Shown here in pieces: positions 51,203 through 57,048 of a stretch of 64,000 bases of DNA. The stretch spans positions 5,704,001-5,768,000 of the forward strand of contig NZ_CP159342.1 of NCBI RefSeq assembly GCF_040499845.1, in the 5' to 3' direction. How positions within the stretch are numbered: position 1 is the stretch's first letter; every line of letters starts with the position of its first letter. The stretch is from Micromonospora sp. CCTCC AA 2012012 (lineage in GTDB: Bacteria; Actinomycetota; Actinomycetes; Mycobacteriales; Micromonosporaceae). The position numbers and the translations under genes are program-made. Below the pieces are notes generated by a model. The model ran no database searches. It was not told the origin of the DNA and saw only the letters and a list, made by a program, of their open reading frames with translations.

Positions 51203-51450
51203 CAGGCTGCTGCCGTGTCTGCTCGTAGCGCGTCTCTGTCGGTCAGCTGGAGGACCTGGAGCAGCGCCTTGTGCACCGTCGGGCTGACGCGCTTGGAGTG
51301 CCCGAGCTCCAGCTTCGAGATGTACGGCCTGGACACCTGAATTCGGCGTGCCAGCTCCGCTACCTCTATCCCTCGGTCGATTCGGATCCGTCGCAGGGCG
51401 GCCCCGTTGATCGGGACCGCAGTGGTGGGCCTTGCCCTACGTGTCCTCAT
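51202..51450 (-). CDS. Small XRE-family regulator (Cro-like)
   Basis: 82 residues, essentially one helix-turn-helix: GAALRRIRIDRGIEVAELAR, RRIQVSRPYISKLELGHSKR. First gene of the leftward early operon and divergent from a second regulator, with repeated motifs between, as Cro and CI are arranged in temperate phages. ATG 51450 is chosen; a longer frame runs into the operator region. Confidence 0.78.
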   Translation of the reverse strand: MRTRRARPTTAVPINGAALRRIRIDRGIEVAELARRIQVSRPYISKLELGHSKRVSPTVHKALLQVLQLTDRDALRADTAAA

Positions 51451-51461
51451 GGCGGCCACTC

Positions 51462-51613
51462 TAGGCACAGGTAGGCACAACTAGCAACCAGGTACACCTA
51501 GGAACACCGAAAAACCTTCCCTACCTGGGGTGAGTGAACACGCGAGAAGGATTCACGGGCACGGATAGCGCGCCGTGTCTAACCAGGGGTTCGCGCGTTC
51601 CTGTGCGTTCCTG
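51462..51613. promoter_or_regulatory. Divergent immunity control region with repeated motifs
   Basis: Between the two divergent XRE genes are TAGGCACA twice (51462-51469, 51472-51479), AGGTACACCT (51490-51499, also at 41407-41416) with AGGAACAC following, and GCGTTCCTG twice (51595-51603, 51605-51613). The 10-bp spacing of the pairs suggests operators on one helix face. Confidence 0.55.
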
Positions 51614-51630
51614 GCACACTGAGGGCTGCC

Positions 51631-52245
51631 GTGGGGGCAAAGAGGGCGACTCGCTACGCAACCGGGAGCGACCTAGGCATGGGCAGGCAGGCTGAGCGCC
51701 ACCACGAGGCGTCCGACAGCAGCCGTGAGCGGCTAGACCTCGACGACCGCCGACAGGCCCTCGGCCGAGAGGTGCGCAACCGACGCCAGGCCGCCGGCCT
51801 GACGATCGACCGAGCGGCGAAGCAGGCGCCGATGAGTCCCGAGACGTGGCGGAAGGCCGAGACCGGCGAGCGCCTCAAGGCCTTCAGCTACGCGGGCGTC
51901 GAGCGGGTGATGCGCTGGCCGGCCGGCACCATCGAGAGGTTCATCAACGACGGCCAGGAACTGCCCGAGGGCGTGATGCCCTCGGGCTCCTACTCGGCCG
52001 CCACGCCTGTGTCCCCGGTGCTGGACGTCGACTTCCTGCTCGGACTCGACCGGCCTGACTCGGTCAAGGTGGTGTTGATCAGGGCCGTACGGGCAGGCGG
52101 CGACCCGCTGGACGCGGTCCTGGCGCTGGACGCTCCGGACGCGGACAAGGTCGCTGCGATCCGGACGCTCCGGGATCTCCAGCCGCCCGCCGGCGGGAGC
52201 GAGGGAGGAGCCGAACCGGTCGAGCCAGACGCTCGATCGGCCTAG
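51631..52245 (+). CDS. XRE-type regulator, candidate prophage repressor
   Basis: 204 residues. HTH-like segment REVRNRRQAAGLTIDRAAKQ, APMSPETWRKAETGERLKAF near residues 46-90, then a short helical C-terminal region. Divergent from the Cro-like gene and adjacent to attR, it is the best candidate for the maintenance repressor. GTG 51631 has GAGGG upstream; ATG 51679 is the alternative start and still keeps the HTH. Confidence 0.68.
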   Translation: MGAKRATRYATGSDLGMGRQAERHHEASDSSRERLDLDDRRQALGREVRNRRQAAGLTIDRAAKQAPMSPETWRKAETGERLKAFSYAGVERVMRWPAGTIERFINDGQELPEGVMPSGSYSAATPVSPVLDVDFLLGLDRPDSVKVVLIRAVRAGGDPLDAVLALDAPDADKVAAIRTLRDLQPPAGGSEGGAEPVEPDARSA

Positions 52246-52250
52246 TCAGC

Positions 52251-52316
52251 GACCATTCGCTTATCGGGTTTGCGCACGCGCTGATCACGCGGAAAGCCTG
52301 GAACCGAACGACGCTC
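52251..52316 (+). repeat. Candidate right integrase arm sites
   Basis: GACCATTCGCTTAT (52251-52264) and ACCGAACGACGCTC (52303-52316) match the left-end words at 10053-10066 and 10036-10049 with one mismatch each, same orientation, lying 13-78 bp before the core. Confidence 0.55.
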
Positions 52317-52328
52317 GGCCGGTGTCTG

Positions 52329-52371
52329 CTTGTAAGCGAGATGTCGCCGGTTCGATCCCGGCCGGGGGCTC
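52329..52371 (+). repeat. attR core: 43-bp copy of the tRNA-Thr 3' half
   Basis: Exact copy of 9944-9986; no acceptor or D-arm half precedes it, so it is not a functional tRNA. Marks the right end of the element. Confidence 0.95.
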
Positions 52372-52409
52372 CAATTCCATCAGGCACCCGACCGGCAGTG
52401 GGCAGAGCG

Positions 52410-52443
52410 CCGCGCGGGTGGCCGGTGGTCACCACCCGCGCGG
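52410..52443. terminator. Terminator downstream of the AhpD-like gene
   Basis: Perfect 12-bp stem (52410-52421 with 52432-52443) just after the stop of the leftward AhpD-like gene. Confidence 0.75.
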
Positions 52444-52450
52444 TTCCTGC

Positions 52451-52915
52451 TCAGCCCCAGTGCTGCGGGGCCGGCTGGCGGGTCGTCGCGTTGATCCGGT
52501 TGAAGAAGTTCGTGGTGGCGATCCAGAGCACCAGTGCCGCCAGCTCCTGCTCGCCGAAGTGGCGGGCCGCCTCGGCCCAGATCGCGTCCGGCACCGGGTC
52601 GCTCCGGTCGGCGAGCCGGGTCGCGGCCTCGGAGAGGGCGAGCGCGGCCCGCTCCGCCTCGGTGAAGTACGGCGTCTCCCGCCAGGCGGCCACCGCGAAG
52701 AGTCGCTCCTCCGTCTCGCCGGCCTTGCGGGAGGCGCGTGCTCCGGAGTCGACGCAGGCGCTGCAGCCGTTGATCTGGCTGGCCCGGAGGTGGACCAGTT
52801 CCAGGGTGGTGCCGGGTACGCCCGCCGAGTGCGCGGCCCGGTAGAGCAGGTTGATCGCCTTCACGGCCTCGGGGAGCAGGGTCGCCGGGTTCTGGATGCG
52901 CGCTTCCTGGGTCAT
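52451..52915 (-). CDS. Carboxymuconolactone decarboxylase / AhpD family protein
   Basis: 154 residues with the AhpD-like CxxC-x6-H-type region LRASQINGCSACVDSGARAS (final His replaced by Ala/Arg side), and LALSEAATRLADRSDPVPDA, NFFNRINATTRQPAP, which is the actinobacterial CMD pattern. Probably a thiol-dependent peroxidase-like or redox enzyme. It diverges from an ECF41-type sigma factor; members of that sigma group are typically encoded beside such COE-type genes and control them. Confidence 0.9.
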   Translation of the reverse strand: MTQEARIQNPATLLPEAVKAINLLYRAAHSAGVPGTTLELVHLRASQINGCSACVDSGARASRKAGETEERLFAVAAWRETPYFTEAERAALALSEAATRLADRSDPVPDAIWAEAARHFGEQELAALVLWIATTNFFNRINATTRQPAPQHWG

Positions 52916-52986
52916 TTCTGGTCCGTCCTGTCCTGTTAGGCTCGTCGGCGCCGGTCGCGCCGCCGCTCGTGCTCCGTCACCTGGAT

Positions 52987-53013
52987 GTCGAGGCCCGGAC
53001 GGGCGGCGTGACA
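52987..53013 (-). promoter_or_regulatory. Candidate ECF41-type promoter for the AhpD-like gene
   Basis: On the minus strand TGTCACG (53013-53007) and CGAC (52990-52987) are separated by 16 bases, one mismatch each from the published ECF41 consensus TGTCACA-N16-CGTC. It points at the AhpD-like gene 72 bp downstream. Confidence 0.45.
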
Positions 53014-53065
53014 GATGTGGCGACGGTCACTCTCGGGCTGCGAGGTCGGTCAGGATGGCGGGGGC

Positions 53066-53956
53066 GTGAGCGACACCGATCTGCTGGCCCGACGCTTCGA
53101 GGAACAGCGCCCGCGGCTGCGCGCGGTGGCCCACCGGATGCTCGGCTCCGCCGCCGAGGCCGACGACGCCGTGCAGGACACCTGGCTGCGGCTCAGCCGC
53201 GTCGACGCGGAGACCATCGAGAACCTGCCGGGCTGGCTCACCACCACGGTCGGCCGGGTCTGCCTGGACCGACTGCGGTCGGCCGCGGCGCGGCACGAGG
53301 AATCGGTGGACGTGGCCGGTGACGGACCGTCCGCCGACGTGCCCGGCGAACGCGATCCGGAGCAGGAGGCACTGCTCACCGAGTCGGTCGGTCGGGCGCT
53401 CGACGTGGTGCTCACGTCACTCGGCCCCACCGAACGGCTGGTGTTCGTCCTGCACGACATGTTCGCCGTCTCCTTCGACGAGATCGCCCCGGTGGTGGAG
53501 CGCACCCCGGAGGCCGTACGCCAGATCGCCAGCCGGGCCCGCCGCCGGGTGCGGAACGGCCCCACCGTGCCGGAGACCGACCCGGTCCGGCAGCGCGGCG
53601 TGGTGGAGGCGTTCCTCGCCGCCTCCCGCGAGGGGCGGTTCGACGACCTGGTCACCCTGCTCGACCCGCACGTCGTCCTGCGCCCCGATGCCGTCGTCGT
53701 CCGGAACGGCGCGACCGGCGAGCTGCACGGCTCCTCGGCGGTGGCGCGGTTCTTCTCCGGCCGGGCGCAGGCCGCCGTGCCGGCGTTCGTGGACGGGGCG
53801 CCCGGGGCGGTGGTGGTCGTCGACGGTCAGCTCCGCTTCGCGCTCAGCTTCGTCGTCGCCGACCGGATCCTCGCCGTCGAGGCGATCGCGGATCCGGCGC
53901 TGCTCGCCGCCCTCGACGTGGTCGTGGCGACCGGCTCCGGCGCCGACGAGCGGTAG
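53066..53956 (+). CDS. ECF sigma factor, SigJ/ECF41 type with SnoaL-like C-terminal domain
   Basis: 296 residues. Sigma region 2 (HRMLGSAAEADDAVQDTWLR), region 4 (SFDEIAPVVERTPEAVRQIA) and a fused C-terminal SnoaL-like domain (about 175-290). ECF41 proteins lack a classical anti-sigma partner and use this extension for control. GTG 53066 is chosen; the gene faces away from an AhpD-like gene, the usual ECF41 partner. Confidence 0.88.
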   Translation: MSDTDLLARRFEEQRPRLRAVAHRMLGSAAEADDAVQDTWLRLSRVDAETIENLPGWLTTTVGRVCLDRLRSAAARHEESVDVAGDGPSADVPGERDPEQEALLTESVGRALDVVLTSLGPTERLVFVLHDMFAVSFDEIAPVVERTPEAVRQIASRARRRVRNGPTVPETDPVRQRGVVEAFLAASREGRFDDLVTLLDPHVVLRPDAVVVRNGATGELHGSSAVARFFSGRAQAAVPAFVDGAPGAVVVVDGQLRFALSFVVADRILAVEAIADPALLAALDVVVATGSGADER

Positions 53957-53966
53957 CCTGACGGCG

Positions 53967-54368
53967 ATGAGCCGCGCCGTGGAGGAGTCCAACCGGGCGA
54001 TGCTGCGTGCCCGCGACGCGATGGACCGGTCGTACGCGCAGCCGCTCGACGTGCCGGCGCTGGCCCGGATCGCGCACGTCTCCGAGGCGCACTTCATCCG
54101 CACGTTCCGGGCCACCTTCGGCGAGACCCCGCACCGCTATCTGCAACGGCGTCGGGTGGAGCGGGCGATGGACCTGCTGGTGCAGACCGAGCAGTCGGTC
54201 ACCGAGATCTGCTATGCGGTGGGCTTCGGCAGCCTGGGCACGTTCAGCCGGACGTTCCGGGACATCGTCGGCGAGTCCCCGTCGGAGCACCGGCGCCGCC
54301 GGGCACCGGTCACGGCGGTGCCGAGTTGCTTCGCCAAGGCCTGGATGCGCCCGAGCAGCGCCCGCTGA
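53967..54368 (+). CDS. AraC-family regulator, DNA-binding domain only
   Basis: 133 residues with two AraC helix-turn-helix motifs: LDVPALARIAHVSEAHFIRT and VTEICYAVGFGSLGTFSRTF, then FRDIVGESPSEHRRR. No effector domain. Eleven bases after the sigma gene and 53 before a VOC protein; AraC-VOC pairs of this form are frequent in actinomycetes, suggesting it regulates the VOC gene. Confidence 0.9.
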   Translation: MSRAVEESNRAMLRARDAMDRSYAQPLDVPALARIAHVSEAHFIRTFRATFGETPHRYLQRRRVERAMDLLVQTEQSVTEICYAVGFGSLGTFSRTFRDIVGESPSEHRRRRAPVTAVPSCFAKAWMRPSSAR

Positions 54369-54421
54369 CTGGTCAGTTTTGGATAAGCACCAGGTCAGGG
54401 CGTCGGTCTAGCGTTCTCGGC

Positions 54422-54841
54422 ATGACGATGAACTCGATTACCCGCTCCCAGATCTATGTTCTCGACCAGGACCAGGCGCTCGACTTCTATGTCGGCAAGC
54501 TCGGCATGGAGGTCAACACCGACCAGGACCTCGGCTTCATGCGTTGGCTCACGGTCAACCTGCCCGGCGAGCCGACGCGGGAGATCCTGCTGGAGAAGCC
54601 CGGCCCGCCGGCCCTCGACCCGGCCACCGCCGAGCAGGTCCGGGAGCTGCTCACCAAGGGCGCGCTGGGCGGTTTCCTCTTCATGACCACCGACGACGCG
54701 CAGAAGACGTACGAGGATCTGGTGGCCAAGGGCGTGGAGATCACCGACGAGCCGACCGAGCGGCCGTACGGGATCGACTTCGGCATCCGTGACCCGTTCG
54801 GCAACAAGATCCGCATCGGCCAGATGTTCCCGCGCGCCTGA
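54422..54841 (+). CDS. VOC (glyoxalase/bleomycin-resistance fold) protein
   Basis: 139 residues with two beta-alpha-beta-beta-beta units: QIYVLDQDQALDFYVGKLGM and FLFMTTDDAQKTYEDLVAKG, ending FGIRDPFGNKIRIGQ (the metal-binding D-P-x-G-N type segment). Substrate unknown. Likely controlled by the AraC protein upstream. Confidence 0.88.
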   Translation: MTMNSITRSQIYVLDQDQALDFYVGKLGMEVNTDQDLGFMRWLTVNLPGEPTREILLEKPGPPALDPATAEQVRELLTKGALGGFLFMTTDDAQKTYEDLVAKGVEITDEPTERPYGIDFGIRDPFGNKIRIGQMFPRA

Positions 54842-54908
54842 GCCGGCGGGGCGGCGCGACCGGTGGGCGCGGGCTAGGCTCGCGCCCACCGATCAGGCGA
54901 GGTGGCGA

Positions 54909-55520
54909 GTGGCGACACGGGTGCTCTTCCTGGCCCGGCACGGCGAGCAGGACCGGCCGGAGGCCGGCACGGACACCGGGCTCACCGGGCGCGGGCGGCG
55001 GCAGGCGACGCTGCTGGGCGAGCGGCTGCGCCGGACGCCGCTCACGGCCGTCCACCACGGGCCGCTCCGCCGGGCCGCGGAGACCGCCGGCCTGGTCGCC
55101 GCCGCACTGCCCGGTGTCCCGGTGTACGCCGACGAGACGGTCGGTGACCACCTGCCGCACGACACGGCTCCGGCGGGGCTGCCCCCGGCGTACGCCGGTC
55201 TGCTGGCCGGGTTCGACGAGCCTGACCGGATCGACGGGCCGCGCCGGACGGCGGAGGCGGTGGCCCGGTTCGCTGCTCCGCCGGCCGACGGTGACGTCCG
55301 CGAGCTGGTGGTCACGCACGCCTTCCTGATCGCCTGGTTGGTCCGGCACGCGCTGGACGCGCCGGAGCGGCGCTGGCTGGGCCTCAACTTCCACAACGGC
55401 GGCCTGACGGTGATCCGCTACAGCTCCGGCGGCCCACCCACCCTGATCGCCCTCAACGACGTCGCCCACCTGCCACCCGACCTACGCGCCACCGGCCTCC
55501 CCCCGCCCTACACCTTCTAA
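54909..55520 (+). CDS. Histidine phosphatase family protein
   Basis: 203 residues beginning with the catalytic RHGE signature (VLFLARHGEQDRPEAG), plus TGLTGRGRRQATLLGERL, a GPLRRAAETA helix with the second Arg, and VVTHAFLIAWLVRH carrying the second catalytic His. A phosphoglycerate-mutase-like phosphatase with unknown substrate. GTG 54909. Confidence 0.85.
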   Translation: MATRVLFLARHGEQDRPEAGTDTGLTGRGRRQATLLGERLRRTPLTAVHHGPLRRAAETAGLVAAALPGVPVYADETVGDHLPHDTAPAGLPPAYAGLLAGFDEPDRIDGPRRTAEAVARFAAPPADGDVRELVVTHAFLIAWLVRHALDAPERRWLGLNFHNGGLTVIRYSSGGPPTLIALNDVAHLPPDLRATGLPPPYTF

Positions 55521-55560
55521 CCGCCGCACCCGGGATCCGCCCGCGCCGCCGTTTCCCTTT

Positions 55561-55610
55561 TTCACGGAAAGAGTGGCCATCCGGCGTGGAATGGCCACTC
55601 TTTCCGTGAA
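55561..55610. terminator. Perfect 20-bp inverted repeat between convergent genes
   Basis: 55561-55580 is the exact reverse complement of 55591-55610, with a 10-base loop. It is far less GC-rich than a normal local terminator and is preceded by CCCTTT. It lies between convergent genes so probably terminates both, but its length is unusual. Confidence 0.7.
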
Positions 55611-55648
55611 TTTGCGTCCGTCCGGCAGGGTGTGCGGGGCGGGGTGGG

Positions 55649-56308
55649 TCAGGCGTTGGTGAGGGTGACGATGGCTTCGGCGAGGGCGCGGGCCGACTGG
55701 GGGTTCTGGCCGGTGACGAGGCGGTCGTCGACGACCACGTGCTCGGTGAAGTCGGGGGCCGGGACGTGCTGGGCGCCGGCCTCGGTGAGCTTGTCGGCGA
55801 GCAGGAACGGCACCTGGTCGGTCAGGCCGACCGCCGCCTCCTCGTCGTTGGTGAAGCCGGCCACCCGCTTGCCGGCGACCAGGTTCGCGCCGTCGGAGAG
55901 CTTCAGGTCGACCAGCGCGGCCGGGCCGTGGCAGACCGCGGCGACCACGCCACCGCGCTCGTAGATCGAGCGGGCGATCCGGGCCAGGTCGGGGTTGCCC
56001 GGGAAGTCCCACATCGCGCCGTGTCCGCCGGCGAAGACGAGGATGTCGTATCCGGCCGGGTCGACCTCCGCCGCCTTCGGCGTGTTCGCCACGTCGGCGG
56101 TGGCGAGGAAGTCGTTCTGGGTCTTGTCGTTCTCCTCCCGGCCGTCCTGGGGCGGCTGCCCGCCGGCCACGGAGACGAGGTCGACGTCATAGCCGGCGGC
56201 CCGGAAGACCTCCCACGGCTCCGCGGCCTCGCCGACATAGAAGCCGGTCTCGCGGCCGGTCTCGCCGAGCTTGGAGTGACTGGTCAGAGCGATGAGTGCA
56301 CGAGTCAT
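55649..56308 (-). CDS. DJ-1/PfpI (class I glutamine-amidotransferase-like) protein
   Basis: 219 residues. Nucleophile elbow AVCHGPAAL with Cys, DILVFAGGHGAMWDFPGNPD, and the Hsp31-like TGFYVGEAAEPWEVF region near the N-terminus. Related proteins act as chaperones, deglycases or glutathione-independent glyoxalase III. ATG 56308; single gene. Confidence 0.88.
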   Translation of the reverse strand: MTRALIALTSHSKLGETGRETGFYVGEAAEPWEVFRAAGYDVDLVSVAGGQPPQDGREENDKTQNDFLATADVANTPKAAEVDPAGYDILVFAGGHGAMWDFPGNPDLARIARSIYERGGVVAAVCHGPAALVDLKLSDGANLVAGKRVAGFTNDEEAAVGLTDQVPFLLADKLTEAGAQHVPAPDFTEHVVVDDRLVTGQNPQSARALAEAIVTLTNA

Positions 56309-56416
56309 GCCACCACTCTGGCGCGCTGTCACGGGGGCCGGCCATAGGTGAACGCCACACCGGCGACAGGTTTGCCGGGCCCCTTCACCGGCGCGGCGGG
56401 GAGGGGGCCCGGTCCG

Positions 56417-56878
56417 TCAGGCGGTGGCGCGGGTGAGCAGGTCGGCCACGGCGGCGGTGGTCGCCGGGCGGTCGGGGTCGGTGGGGCAGTCGACGAAACC
56501 GGTGGTGCGGCTGCCCGCCGTGAGCTGGTAGGTGAACGCGTCGGCGCAGTTGGTCGGGGCGGCGGTGTCGGCCGGTTCGGCGGCCAGCTTCGGGTCGGTG
56601 GTGAGCTGGCGCAACCGGTCGAGGTCGGCGGGGGAGAGCTGCCCGGTGCGGGTCGCGCCGGTCTTGTCGGCCACGGTCCAGCGACCGTCCGGCTCGACGG
56701 TGACCGTGTCCCGCAGGCCGGCGATGCCACCGGACTTCGTCAGCACCACGCGTACGCCGGTGGTGGCCGAGGGGGAGGCGGCGTTCGGGGCGGAGGGGGT
56801 GGAGCCGGTCGTCGCGCAACCGGTGAGTGCGATGAGAAGGGTGGCGGCGGTGGCCACCAGGGCGGGGGTCGGTCTCAT
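56417..56878 (-). CDS. Lipoprotein with emfourin-like (M4 protease inhibitor) domain
   Basis: 153 residues: signal peptide ending LTGC (Cys21), Ser/Pro linker, then a domain starting VRVVLTKSGGIAGLRDTVTV (42-61) and ending QLTAGSRTTGFVDCPTDP. The h-x-x-x-S-G-G-x-A-G strand and overall size resemble actinobacterial protealysin-inhibitor (emfourin) proteins. Divergent from an M4 metalloprotease gene, the classic genetic partner, so a membrane-tethered inhibitor protecting the producer is likely. The two Cys in the domain could form a disulfide. Family assignment is from motif resemblance. Confidence 0.7.
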   Translation of the reverse strand: MRPTPALVATAATLLIALTGCATTGSTPSAPNAASPSATTGVRVVLTKSGGIAGLRDTVTVEPDGRWTVADKTGATRTGQLSPADLDRLRQLTTDPKLAAEPADTAAPTNCADAFTYQLTAGSRTTGFVDCPTDPDRPATTAAVADLLTRATA

Positions 56879-56985
56879 GCCGGATCGGACGCACGACGGT
56901 GCCGCCCGGTTCCCACACCTGCGCCGCCTCATCCGTTCGGCCAGTGTGTCCGGCAGGAAAGCGTTGCCCCCTTCCGCTCCTCTCC

Positions 56986-57004
56986 GTATATCGCTATATC
57001 TACA
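56986..57004. promoter_or_regulatory. AT-rich near-palindrome in the protease/inhibitor divergent promoter
   Basis: TATATCGCTATAT within 56986-57004 is the only strongly AT-rich segment in the 170-bp divergent region, about 50 bp before the protease GTG. Probably a promoter -10 element, an operator, or both. Confidence 0.4.
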
Positions 57005-57048
57005 TGCGTGACTACCCCCGTCACAACTTTCCCCCGTCAGGAGGGCCC

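Noticed and set aside
9944..52371. Interpretation as a conjugative AICE
   Set aside because: DUF2637-like membrane genes are present, but no FtsK/TraB-type translocase, RepSA-like or relaxase gene is visible, while a full phage head-tail-lysis set is.
52329..52371. Second tRNA-Thr gene
   Set aside because: Only the 3' half is present; upstream bases do not form the acceptor, D-arm or 5' anticodon stem.
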